Assembly: GCA_022414725.1 (NCBI GenBank)
Contig: CM039462.1
Location: forward strand, 14,019,233-14,083,232
Direction: 5' to 3'
Origin: Microglena sp. YARC
Lineage: Eukaryota; Chlorophyta; Chlorophyceae; Chlamydomonadales; Chlamydomonadaceae
Length of the DNA stretch: 64,000 bases
Below, in pieces: positions 1 through 9,555 of the stretch. The stretch's first letter is position 1. The number at the start of each line of letters is the position of its first letter. Made by a program: the position numbers and the translations under genes. Under the pieces are notes generated by a model. It did no database searches, had not been told where the DNA came from, and saw only the letters and a program-made list of their open reading frames with translations.

Positions 1-60
1 TTGCCTGCCAGATGCATCATGGCCACATTGTACACTGACTGCAGGTGGCCAGTGCATCAG
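1..60 (-). repeat. Second copy of the SEL1L exon end
   Basis: Bases 1-60 repeat the end of the exon that finishes at 144: both end ATGATGCATCTGGCAGGCAA on the minus strand. The copy reads VYNVAMMHLAG after a possible acceptor CTGCAG. That fits the SEL1L family better than the exon's own DVAMWMMHLAG. It is either a donor-side exon-edge copy or the true next exon; the window edge cuts it off. Confidence 0.6.
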
Positions 61-1515
61 AGCCCAACCCCACAGATAGCACGCTCTTACAAACACGCAC
101 ACACACTCTCTCCCTCATCTCCTCCCTCCCCTCCCCCCCTTACCTGATTGTGACCTTGCCTGCCAGATGCATCATCCACATTGCTACATCGGACAGCAGA
201 TGGCCAGTGTGAGACGCAAGGCTGAAGTACGAGAAGGCGTGTTGGAAACTCTTCCGGCGCACTCCCCACCCGTTCATGTGCATTATGCCAAGAAAGAAGT
301 GGGACTCAGGGTGTCCCTGTTCCGCAGCCTTGATAAATAACTTGAAGGCAGCATCATGGTCCTTCTTGGCACCAATGCCGGTGAAATGCATATACGCCAC
401 AGAAAATTGAGCACCAGCATTGCCATCGCTGGCGGCTATGTCCCACCACACCTTAGCCATTCTCAAATCTCCGTGCGATTCCATGCCTGGAGGCCCATCC
501 AAGTGGCCCATGCCGTTTGCATACATGTGTCCCAGGTGGGTCATGGCCTCTGTGTCTCCAGCATCTGCAGCTGTTCTCAGGTATTGCAAGGCTTGTGTGT
601 GGTCCCTGGTAACGCCCTGTGTGCCTGAGTTAAGGACCTGGCCAACAGCGGACATTGCGTCTACATTACCCTGGTCTGCAGAGTACTGGTAGTATTGGAC
701 AATCTCCCTTTGCCGTTCAGCCTTGAGACCCCCAGTATTGGCTTGCGAACTCAGTCTAAGCCGCTCTACCTGGGGGAGAGAGTTTGGCCGTATGGAGAGG
801 TCTGTAGTATTTTCAGCTACAGGCTGATAGTTAGCTAGCAGCTGACGGCAGCTCTTGCGGGACACCAAGACCAAGGGAAGTGGCGATATCCAAGTGCCAT
901 ACTAGCGAATGAGTCCCGCCAAAGCCGGCAAAGTAGTAGAATGTAGGGCTTATGGCGTCCTCTTCACTAGGCTCTCCAAACTCAACAATGCCAAGCTCGT
1001 CCCAGGCATCCAACGCATGTAGGCCAGTAGCAAAGCGCATGCCCATCAGGCCTTGGGCTTCGGGGTCCCCCAAATCTGATGCTTCGCGTATCATCTCATG
1101 GGCAAGCCTGTAATCGGGTGCAACACCCCATCCATCCTGTTTGCTGGCTTGCCAACTCCCTGAGCAGCCCTGGATGAGCCTTGCTTTCAAATCTAAGGTC
1201 TGGGTGACCCGGTACAGGTCTACTGGTTAGCTGGTTACACTGTCTGGTGCTCTCCCTTGCATACTTGGAGCTTGGGTTGATGCATAGGGTCAGTCCTAGG
1301 ATGAGGTCGAATAGCTCTTGTTGCTTTTTCCAAGGTGTGCCCTCAATGGCCCTGAGCTCCATGATTTTTTTCAAAACCTGCTCCTGAAGCTCCCCAAGCC
1401 CCCCAGCACCGGGCTCGGCCCATACCCCGGAGCATTGTGTCACCAGCATTGCGCAAATAACGAGCGCGCAGCTGAGCATGCGCACATTCCTGGCTCGATC
1501 TAGTACCTGTTGCAT
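1..1515 (-). CDS. SEL1L/HRD3-like ERAD scaffold protein, 5' part, broken by indels
   Basis: SEL1L/Hrd3 is the ER-luminal, SEL1-repeat partner of the HRD1 ubiquitin ligase that recruits misfolded glycoproteins. An ATG at 1513-1515 (or 1477-1479) opens a signal peptide (core LSCALVICAMLVTQ, cleavage near VWA-EP). Downstream are SEL1-type helical repeats, for example QYYQYSADQGNVDAM, AADAGDTEAMTHLGHMYANG and AAEQGHPESHFFLG, in the order found in SEL1L. The reading frame must shift near 1215, near 900 and twice between 858 and 880. At that point MALGYRH, LGLGVP and KSCRQLLANYQPVAE, consecutive in the family, lie in three different frames. A donor (CAG|GTAAGG) ends an exon at 144, and the gene continues past the left edge. 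Identity is fairly sure. Whether the breaks are assembly errors or a pseudogene is open. Confidence 0.72.
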
Positions 1516-1959
1516 CGGAAGCTCCGAGACGAAGTCGAATTTGAAGCAGCGATGAATTAAGTCTCTACGGCATGCTGAACCTTCTGGCAAGTGATCTGGT
1601 GCTCATGAAGGTCGGAATGCGAATAGTGCGTGGTCGCATTCATGTCGCAGCTGCTTTGAGTTGACCCGAATCGGTCCGGATCCAGTTCCAGGATTCCAAA
1701 CCTTCGCCCAGCTACCGCCTCGACGACGATTCGTTCCAGTGTCATCGACAGGCCATTGTTGGCCCAAGACAAGCCCGCTCCACAACATCCGTGAGGGGTC
1801 TTCCAAGAAACTCTCGAAAAAAGATAGGCAATATTGTAACAAAGCAAGCAAGATTCCAGAAAGCAAGCATTATAAGCAGCAAAAATTCCATATTATATAT
1901 TATTGTATTGCTACGACGGTGCTACGATATCACAAGTTTCAATCATTACGGTAGCAAGA

Positions 1960-2066
1960 AGGGTCCAATTGAAATTGAAATTGTTGCATCCGTGTAATGC
2001 AGTCACTCACTGGACGTGGCATTAAGGACACCACCGCGTAAGCCGGAGCTAGCAGTAGTCACCATA
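1960..2066 (-). repeat. Dispersed repeat R5 (inverted copy)
   Basis: Reverse complement of sequence found at 13937-14045 and 14318-14440. The shared core is GTGACTACTGCTAGCTCCGG, then CTTACGCG and GGTGTCCTTAA, ending in a (CAATTT) stretch. Confidence 0.7.
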
Positions 2067-2238
2067 ATAAGGGTCCAATATATATGGTTTGCTAATCGTG
2101 TTTCCTCGTAGCTTAAATCTTACATTTCAGAGTAAATATCTGTAAATTGTTAAGACTGAGATTTTAGACATATCAACAAAAGCGAGAAGCGTGGAAGGGA
2201 GCATTCGTCCCAGAAGAGTCCAATATATTGGGTATCTC

Positions 2239-2378
2239 TAGGGACCGGCGTATCATATGTTTGTGACCAAAGGCGAGTATGATATCATACACATTGCATC
2301 ATATGATATTGTATATAAATGGTAACTTTAGTCTAGCCAGACTGCCGGCATCATATGACATAATATTGCCGTTCCCTA
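2239..2378 (-). mobile_element. TA-target MITE, copy 1
   Basis: Begins TA-GGGACCGGCG and ends TTGCCGTTCCC-TA. These are imperfect terminal inverted repeats flanked by TA, as expected for a TA target duplication. The interior is full of ATCATATGAT palindromes. Its reverse complement matches the copies at 48249-48406 and 53025-53202 along nearly its whole length. No coding capacity, so it is non-autonomous. Confidence 0.8.
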
Positions 2379-3254
2379 GGTTTATCCATGTGATAGCAAT
2401 ATAGCATGTCCGTACCGTGCTGATAGTGGATTGGTCGTGCGTCGCCAACTCCCGCCTACCTAAGGGCGCCGACGTCCTCGTTACGAGTAGGAAAGGCTCC
2501 GCCAAATCACATATAAGTATTAACTGTCCCAGTCTAGGGCCTCTTAAGGAAGAACCACCCTTGTTGAGGCGAAAATCCTCCTTACAAAATAACTGACACG
2601 AAGGGGTACACCACAGCCCGGAGTGGCTTGACAACGAATGTAACAATCCAATCCAGGCAGACAAACTGAGTGTAAATTAAACTATTGGACGGACCTCGGG
2701 AGGTGTGTCTCCTAAATCCAGCGACCTGGGCACGTCCGTACTCATCTTTGACTGCATGCATGACTGGAGACCCTAGAGTAGTTGCGTTTATACCGTGGAC
2801 AGCCTGAAAGCTGATAGAGTATATTATAAAACCTAACCAGGGACATGGGGAATTAATAATGAAAGGGGTGCCCAATCAAGTAACAATGGTTAAACCTACT
2901 CAGTTACAACTGTCGTCAGGTAGATAGTCACGTAGGCAGTTTCACACTTTATCTGCGTCATCCGAATTCTTCCCTCCACAAAAAGTGAGGACAAGAGCAA
3001 CCAAGGCTAGCATCGCGAGTCCCAAGAAGTAATATTAAATCCCTCAGTACAAAAAGATGAAATAGGAGTGGATTATCGAAATGGGTATTCAGGGAAAGAC
3101 TATCATGACCAACTTTTTCAATGGAAGAATGATGTGATATATTCAGTAGGGTAAATTCAATCAGCCTAAGTTGGCCACCCCCTGGACTGTAACGCACATT
3201 AGTACGGGGCGAATCATACTTCCTCGTGGTAAAACCTCATCGACTGATGAGTTG

Positions 3255-3556
3255 CTTGTGTGAGCCACCACAGGAAGCTGACCTCGTCACCACTGCAACG
3301 AGCAGGTTGTCTATAAACACACTACCAAAGGAAACCGACTTAATCACCACTGCAGTAAGCAGCTTGTTTCAGAAGACGCAACCTCAGGACAGCGACCCAA
3401 ACACCACTATAGTGAGCAGCCTGTTCAGGCAACCACAGCCACAGGACTGTGACCTCACCACCACTGCAACAAGCAGCTTTTACACAGACACAACCGTAGG
3501 GATGCTACCACAACCTAGGGACTGTGACCTAAACAAAACTGCAATGAGCAGCTTGT
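3255..3556. repeat. Minisatellite in the presumed 3' UTR of the membrane-protein gene
   Basis: About five diverged units of roughly 60-66 bp, each with a core like CACCACTGCAACAAGCAGCTT, begin directly at the stop codon of the minus-strand gene and run downstream of it. The plus-strand open frame here is a by-product of the repeat. Confidence 0.7.
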
Positions 3557-3679
3557 CTAGACAGACATGACGGTGGGGGACTTGGTGGGGGTCATGGCAG
3601 GAGACATGGCATCACCAGCGGGGGCTTTGCTCTTGGGGGCACACATCACAAACTCCTCGGGGATCATCTTTCCGCAGGC
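3557..3679 (-). CDS. Membrane-protein gene, exon 5 (C-terminal tail and stop)
   Basis: Acceptor CTTTTGCAG, phase 0; 40 residues from ACGKMIPEEFVMCAPKSK to SPTVMSV, then TAG. The frame joins exon 4 without a break. Confidence 0.7.
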   Translation of the reverse strand, partial: ACGKMIPEEFVMCAPKSKAPAGDAMSPAMTPTKSPTVMSV

Positions 3680-6600
3680 CTGCAAAAGGGTCGGAACATG
3701 GGGGTCAGGGAGAGCATGAGGATCAGGGGAGCATGGGGGGCAGGAGAGCATGTGTGAGGGTGGCATCAGGGGGGGCAAAAGGGTCGGGACTAAGAGACAG
3801 AGATGCAGCAGACTCAGCATCTCTGTCCTTAAGTCTTCCATGCACGCACCAGTGCCCCTTGACATGGTAGTAGTGCAGACTCTGCATCTGTCTCCAACCA
3901 AAAACACTTTTTCGAAAATCGCAGTTTTACACACCAGGAAGCCCTCAACTTAATTTTGCGATACAAATTCGGATTCATTGTGACATTCTATTAACCTTGG
4001 CACTAAAATTGAGTTGTTTGAGCAACATATACGCATAGCAATTCAGGTAACAGTGTTAAGTAAAGCAAAACAAAAAGTCTTTCGCGCACGCACCATGACC
4101 ATGTTAGTAGTAGTACTGTACTACTACTATACTGGCCATGGTCGTAGTACAGTGCGCCATGGTAGTAGTACAATACTCCTAGAGGCTATGGTAGTAGTAC
4201 AGACTCTGCATCTCTGTCCCGAAGTCTTTCACGCTCGCACCAGTGACCATGTTAGTAGGAGTACTGTACTACTACCATACTGGCCATGGTAGTAGTACAG
4301 TACGCAGGCAGTTCGCAAGTCTTCATCGCAGGCCATTGGATTGGAATTCAAATTTGCTCACCGCATCACCAGGCACATGGGCAACTCGTAGGGGAGATTC
4401 TCATCCGGTTGTTTGTTCAGCTACCAGCAACAGCTCCTAGGCAGCTCCCTAAGCCAGCCACTCGGCTAAGTTCCTAGATTTTGACAGCTCTGGACAGCAG
4501 ATTCTGTCAGCTTTCACACAGACTAGGTTGCACTAGCTTTGGCTGAATAGCCAGTCAGGGGAGCTGCCTACAAGCTGCTGCTTTTGGCTGAAAAGAAAAA
4601 CACGAATTCTCACCTGGGCATAGATCCAAGCGAAGTTGGCAAACAAGAGGATGATGACACCCGCAGCCATCACCTCAACGGCTCGCACGTAGTTAGCGGG
4701 GGTAGTGTAGAGCTGGAATGTGGGATCATTTGAGCGTTGATGGGAGGCCAAGCAGGAGGATGGCACCAAAACTTGATCAATGGCCTGTGCGTAGTATGCA
4801 CCAGGGACCACAGTGAAGGCGAGGAGGCACAGGACGGCAGTCACGATGTTCAGTGTGCATGTGATGATGTAAGCCCATGAGCCCCTGCAGGAGTTGAGAG
4901 AGGTGAGGCGAGGTTAGAGGGAGTTAGAGAGTAAGAGGGAGTTAGAGTGTAAGAGGGAGTTAGAGAGTAAGAGGGAGTTAGAGAGTAAGAGGGAGTTAGA
5001 GTGTAAGAGGGAGTTAGAGAGTAAGAGGGAGTTAGAGAGTAAGAGGGAGTTAGAGTGTAAGAGGGAGTTAGAGAGTAAGAGGGGGTCAGAGGAGAGAGAG
5101 GTGAGGTTAGAAGGAGGTAGAGAGAGGTGAGGTAAGAATAGAGTTCGAGAGTAAGAGGGAGTTAGAGAAGAGAGAGGTGAGGTGAAGTTAGGGAGAGTTA
5201 GAGAAGAGAGAGTTGAGCTTAGAGAGAGGTGAGGTGAGGTGAGGAGGAGCAGGGCGAGGTAAGGTGAGGTTAAGCAGAGCGAGGCAGGGTGAGGTGGGGC
5301 AAAGCGGGGTGAGATGGTCCGCTGATGGTGTTGATGAGGAGGTGACGCGGGCTCCTGGTGGTGCCTGAGGTCATGCTTTCCTTGTTCATGCTTGGATATC
5401 GTTTTTGATTCCAATTTTTCCCAATGCCATGCGAAGCTGAAAAAATAAGTAACGGCGAAGAGAGCAATCGGGACCAGTTCATTTCAGTTGGCTACTTCCT
5501 GGCATACCCTACCGCAGCCTGCACCTGGTCAGGTTGTTAAACAGGTGTTCAGGGTGTTCTAGGATGTTCTACACCCGGGATGTTCTGGGTGTTCCACACT
5601 CAGTTGGTATCAGCGCTTAAGGAGCTGGCCTTCAAGAGCAGGGTGATGGAGGGGATGATGACCATGACAAACTCTATCATAATAATGGTCCAGAAAAGGG
5701 ACAGGGAAAGTCTGCAGGTCCAGTTCTAGAATGCTCTACACCCAGGATATTCTAGGATGATCTAGGATGTTCCACACTCACTTGGTATCGGCGCTGAAGG
5801 AGCTGGCCTTCAAGAGCAGAACGATGGCGGGGATGATGACCATGACAAACTCAATCATAATAATGGTCCAGAAAAGGGACAGGGACAGTCCGCAGGTCCA
5901 CTCTAGGTTGATGCCAGAAATTTGGACTGACAGGGACTGAGAGCCCCATGCAAAGAGGTTGGAGAACATCCATGCCGCGACGTCGTCGCTGCACTGGTTG
6001 GAAGCGGAGGCTAGGCCTCCTAAGATAATAGCCCAGCCGGCGAAGAGCAGGGACACAATGATTAGGGGGATCACGATGTTGGAGATCAATGAGAACGAGA
6101 TCTTGCTGCCACCCACGTAGCCGCCGGAGCCTGAGCCAGTCTGAAGAGGTGGGTTGGGTTGGGATGAGATTGGGGGATGGGTTGAGGTGAGGAGGAGGGT
6201 GGGGTTGGGGTGAGGTTGGGGGATGGGTTGGGGATGGGTTGGGGATGGGTTGGGGTGAGGTTGGGGGCTGGTTGGGGTGAGGAGGAGGGGTGGGGTGGGG
6301 TAGGTGGCCCAGCTGGCGAAGAGCAGAAGCACAAGAGTATGGGGATCACAATGTTGGAGATCAATGAGAAGGAGATCTTGCTGCCACCCACGTAGCCGCC
6401 AGAGCCAGAGCCAGTCTGGGGAGGTGGGGTGGGTTGGGGTGAGGTTGGGGGATGGGTTGGGGTGAGGTTGGGGATGGGTGGTGGGTGAGGAGGAGGGTGG
6501 GGTTGGGGTGAGGTTGAAGGATGGTTTGGGGTGAGGTTGAAGGATGTTTGGGGTGAGGTTGGGGGATGGGTTGGGGTGAGGAGAGGGTGCGGTGGGTGGG

Positions 6601-9555
6601 TGGGCCCAGCTGGCGAAGATCAGAAACACAATGAGTATGGGGATCACAATGTTGGAGATCAATGAGAAGGAGATCTTGCTGCCACCCACGTAGCTGCCGG
6701 AGCCAGAGCCAGTCTGGGTGGGGTGGGGTGGGGAGGGAATATGGGTTGGGGTGAGGAGGAGGGGTGGGGTGGGGTAGGAGAATTGTTGTTAAAAAATTAT
6801 TGTTGGTTTTCTTTTTCTTTTCTTTCATGACAGGCTGGAGAGTTTGTTCCCTATTAGTTCTTGGCATTTGTTTTTCTTTCATGACAGGCTGGTGAGTATG
6901 TTCCCGATTAGTTCTTCACATGTTTTTTCTTTTTTTGGTAGAAAAAGAAAACCAACGTGTCAAGGAATAACAGGCTAGGGAACAAACTCACCAGCCTGTC
7001 ATGAAAGAAAAGAAGAAGAAAAACGTGTCAAAAACTAGCAGGCGAGGGGACAAACTCACCAGCCTGACGTAATAAAAGAAAAAGAAAAACTACGCGTCGA
7101 GAACTAACAGGTGAGGTGAGGGAACAAACTCACCAGCCTGTCATGAAAGAAAATAAGAAGAAACATGTGTGAGAACTAATTACCGGACCAGTATACTAAA
7201 ATGCTATGCACTAAAATGCTACGCACTAAAATGCTATAGAGGTTTATAATTGATTTGTCTTTCTTAAATTATCTGAAGGTGAGGGGACAAAGTCACCAGC
7301 CTGTCATGAAAGAAAAGAAAAAGAAGAAAACACCCAAAGTGTCAAGAACTAACAGGTGATGGAACAAACTCACCAGCCTGTCATGAAAGAAAAGAAGTAG
7401 AAGAAAAGGTTAAGAACAAACAGGTGGGGGAACAAACTCATCAGCCTGTCATGAAAGAAATGAAGAAGAAGAAAACGTGTCATGAACTAACAGGAGAGGG
7501 AACAAATTCACCAGCCTGCCATGAAAGAAAGAAGAAGAAAACCATCGTGTCAAGAACTAACAGGTCAGGGAACAAACTCACCAGCCTGCCATGAAAGAAA
7601 GAAGAAGAAAACCATCGTGTCAAGAACTAACAGGTCAGGGAACAAACTCACCAGCCTGTCATGAAAGAAAAGAAGAAGAAAACCATCGTGTCAAGAACTA
7701 ACAGGTCAGGGAACAAACTCACCAGCCTGTCATGAAAGAAAAGAAAAATAAGAGAAAAAAGTGTCAAGAACTAAAAGGTGAGGGAACTAACTTACCAGCC
7801 TGTCATGAAAGAAAAGAAAAAGAAGAAAAAACCCAACGTGTCAAGAACTGACAGGTGAGGGAACAAACTCACCAGCCTGTCGTCATAGAAAAAAAAGAAA
7901 AAAAGGGTCAAGAACTAATTACTGGGCCAGTATTTTACAGAATGCTATGCACTAAAAAAGCGTCCAGAACTAATTACTGGGCCAGTATTTTCTAGACTGC
8001 TATGCACTAAACTAAAGCCCAGGTTTTTAATTGTATTTCTCTTTCTTAACTTTATATGTGTAACGTACGTAACAAGTATATAGAGGCGAGGGAACAAACT
8101 CACCAGCCTGTCAAAGGCTCTCTTATCAACCTCAAGGACCAGGGGCTCTTCGGGGACGGGCTGTCCTGGGAGGACGATGTGGCCATCAACAGTGGTCAAG
8201 CGAATGAGCTGCCAGAAGAAGGGGGGTGGGGTGGTCAGTTGGATCAGTTGGGCCAGCTAGGTCAGGTGGATCAGTTGGGAGGGCAATGTGGCCATCAACA
8301 GTGGTCAAGCGAATGAGCTGCCAGAAGAAGGGGGGTGGGGTGGTCAGTTGGATCAGTTGGGCCTGCTAGGTCAGTTGGATCAGTTGGGAGGGCAATTTGG
8401 CCATCAACAGTGGTCAAGCGAATGAGCTGCCAGAAGGGGGGGGGGGGGGGGGGGGGGGGGTCAGTTGGATCAATGGGTTTTAGGTTTTAGGTTTTAAATT
8501 TTAGGGTAGGGCATACTTATCCTCAGGCCACATCTCCCAGAATTCTCCAAGAATTCTCAGATTTCAGGCCAGATTTGAAAAATTTGAGAAAGTCTCTCGT
8601 CCAACATTTTTCAAAACCGAACTCCCAAATGAACCCTTGAATGGCTGTTAGTAACATGGCCAACCATGCCGAGTGGGCTGCTTCCTGTAGAGCATGGAGC
8701 AAACACGGATAGGTGCTACTTACACAACTAATTCAATACATGCTGGAAAACAAACCTAATTAATTTTGAGCAGTGAAGTGGCATGGCCAACCATGCTGAG
8801 TGAGCTGCTTCCTCTAGAGCATGGATACAGTTTGTTTTGGGGGCTACAAGTAGTAGCTTCTGGGCAGCTCCTTTCACCCACTCTTGGGCCTAACCTGAAG
8901 CTAGGTAGAGTGTCTGAAAGCTGGCGTGGCAAGCATTTCTATGCAGCTGTAATCTTTGGATTCGACTTAGTCGCTGGGCTAATGGAGCTGGGTGGAAGCT
9001 GCTATGTGTAGCCCAAAAAAGAAACAGTAAGCATGGAGCAAATACGGGTTGGTGCAACTAACATAACTAGTTCGTCTTGGCTAGTTGAGTGACATGGCCA
9101 ATCTTGCTACATGTTTTGCGTCCTCTAGCGCCTTGAGCCAAAAGATAACTGGAAACAACCCCACATCAACTTATGTCCACACCCACATCTCCCGTTTCTA
9201 CGATTGGCTCAATGGCCGAGCACGTTGAAATGAGGCAGAGGGTGTGGGGTTCGAATCCCTACGGGTGCGCTCTAGTATTCGCGGTCGCTGTCAACCGCCA
9301 TGGTATCTTTGTCCAGGTAAAGTAGCAGCCCGTTCCTACCGCCGCAAGACGGGGCTTCCTTAATCCCACGCCCCACCAGGCATAATCATTATCCACACCC
9401 ATGCTTCTCAGGTCACCCACCTGCTCAGAAGGCACACCCAGCATCTCGCTGAAGGACTCCTTTGCATCAGAGAATTTGGCTCCAGGTGCCAGGGTGATGG
9501 GGAAAGCCTGGGCAGATCGCCTTGAGGCATTCTGAAGGTAGAAATGGTGTGACAT
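3557..9555 (-). CDS. Four-pass membrane protein with ubiquitin-like-looking N-terminus (complete, 5 exons)
   Basis: Exons on the minus strand are 9555-9421, 8208-8104, 6140-5782, 4884-4614 and 3679-3557. They total 993 bp, giving 330 residues plus TAG. All junctions are GT-AG and join in phase (0, 0, 2, 0). Residues 1-80 are soluble; ITLAPGAKFSDAKESFSEML followed by GVPSEQ and DGHIVLP looks like a beta-grasp ubiquitin-like fold, which is inference. Hydrophobic spans lie at about 95-119, 164-190, 204-226 and 266-288, with cysteines in the first loop (130, 163). The tail (291-330) is Ser/Pro/Thr/Met-rich. I do not recognise the family, so no function is claimed. Every intron carries copies of its own splice junctions. 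Confidence 0.75.
4080..4310. repeat. Palindromic GTAGTAGTAC repeat cluster (membrane-protein intron 4)
   Basis: Alternating GTAGTAGTAC and its complement GTACTACTAC around CATGGTAGTAG form several short hairpins. A related unit lies at 3800-3900. Confidence 0.7.
4614..4884 (-). CDS. Membrane-protein gene, exon 4 (membrane spans 3 and 4)
   Basis: Acceptor CTCCTGCAG, donor GCCCAG|GTGAGA. It completes the split lysine codon from exon 3 and ends in phase 0. Hydrophobic spans are around AYIITCTLNIVTAVLCLLAF and AAGVIILLFANFAWIY. Confidence 0.8.
4905..5290. repeat. GAGTTAGAGAGTAAGAGG minisatellite
   Basis: About 20-bp units repeated roughly ten times, then degenerating. On the coding (minus) strand this is pyrimidine-rich and lies directly upstream of the exon 4 acceptor, so it may serve as an extended polypyrimidine tract. 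Confidence 0.8.
5608..5740 (-). repeat. Exon-edge array: exon 3 donor copy
   Basis: One copy of the last roughly 120 bases of exon 3 with its donor, within intron 3. It matches 5783-5905 with a few substitutions, including the segment read as FWTIIMIEFVMVII. Confidence 0.85.
5782..6140 (-). CDS. Membrane-protein gene, exon 3 (membrane spans 1 and 2)
   Basis: Acceptor CTCTTCAG, donor ACCAA|GTGAGT, phase 0 in and 2 out; 119 codons plus two bases. Starts TGSGSGGYVGGSKISFSLIS and holds two strongly hydrophobic stretches. Confidence 0.8.
6290..6718 (-). repeat. Exon-edge array: two exon 3 acceptor copies
   Basis: Copies at about 6290-6418 and 6592-6718 repeat the acceptor and first roughly 110 bases of exon 3 (TGSGSG, YVGGSKISFSLISNIVIP). 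They are separated by GGGTTGGGGTGAGG-type minisatellite. Confidence 0.9.
6829..7910 (-). repeat. Exon-edge array: about 14 exon 2 donor copies, two inverted
   Basis: Units of about 70 bp contain AACAAACTCACCAGCCTGTC, the reverse complement of GACAGGCTG|GTGAGTTTG. Most keep the GT donor. The two units at 6829-6925 are in the opposite orientation to the rest. A purine-rich AAAGAAAAGAAGAAGAAAA spacer separates the units. Confidence 0.9.
8104..8208 (-). CDS. Membrane-protein gene, exon 2
   Basis: Acceptor TTCTGGCAG, donor CTG|GTGAGT, phase 0 on both sides; 35 residues running LIRLTTVDGHIVLPGQPVP to KRAFDRL. Both boundaries are copied many times into the flanking introns. Confidence 0.75.
8268..8435 (-). 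repeat. Exon-edge array: two exon 2 acceptor copies
   Basis: GGCCATCAACAGTGGTCAAG followed by CGAATGAGCTGCCAGAAG recurs twice beyond the true exon, retaining the CAG acceptor. The array ends in a run of 25 G at 8436-8460. Confidence 0.9.
8506..8600. repeat. Degenerate copy of the CAGTGG-ended inverted-repeat element
   Basis: CCCAGAATTCTC and GATTTCAGGCCAGATTTGA match the interiors of the elements at 14933-15096 and 21859-22047. The ends are not clear here. It is preceded by a short TTTTAGG-rich stretch (8475-8505). Confidence 0.5.
8645..9130. repeat. Diverged tandem repeat in membrane-protein intron 1
   Basis: CATGGCCAACCATGC followed by GCTGCTTCCT and CTAGAGCATGG recurs three times (about 8655, 8783 and 9092) with increasing divergence. 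No coding exon is seen. Confidence 0.6.
9195..9402 (+). mobile_element. tRNA-derived SINE, copy 1 (with both promoter boxes)
   Basis: A-box TGGCTCAATGG at 9205-9215 and B-box GGTTCGAATCC at 9248-9258, spaced as in a tRNA gene. A tRNA-unrelated body follows (CGGTCGCTGTCAACCGCCAT, then AGTAGCAGCCCGTTCC, ending CCACCAGGC). The body recurs at four other places in this window. No tRNA cloverleaf is evident, so this is a SINE and not a tRNA gene. Confidence 0.8.
9421..9555 (-). CDS. Membrane-protein gene, exon 1
   Basis: Starts at ATG 9553-9555 (MSHHFYLQNASRR) and ends at donor GAGCAG|GTGGGT, phase 0; 45 residues. It includes the likely first strand and helix of the ubiquitin-like segment. A SINE lies in the intron immediately after the donor. 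Confidence 0.7.

Larger units (their letters stand above)
1516..3556. other. Intergenic region between the SEL1L-like and membrane-protein genes
   Basis: No coding exon recognised. It holds the SEL1L-like promoter side, a dispersed fragment at 1740-1795 also seen at 29905-29960, an inverted copy of the dispersed repeat at 1960-2066, a MITE at 2239-2378, and a minisatellite at 3255-3556 just downstream of the membrane-protein stop codon. Confidence 0.6.

Noticed and set aside
3226..3570. 114-codon plus-strand frame with repeated TTATSS motifs
   Set aside because: It is the antisense of a minisatellite that starts at the stop codon of the membrane-protein gene. No start context or homology.
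4914..5414. 166-codon Leu/Ser-rich minus-strand frame
   Set aside because: It is the pyrimidine-rich minisatellite upstream of the exon 4 acceptor, inside an intron.
9200..9265. tRNA gene
   Set aside because: A- and B-boxes are present, but no acceptor or anticodon stem pairs, and the sequence runs on into a body shared with four other loci. It is a SINE head.
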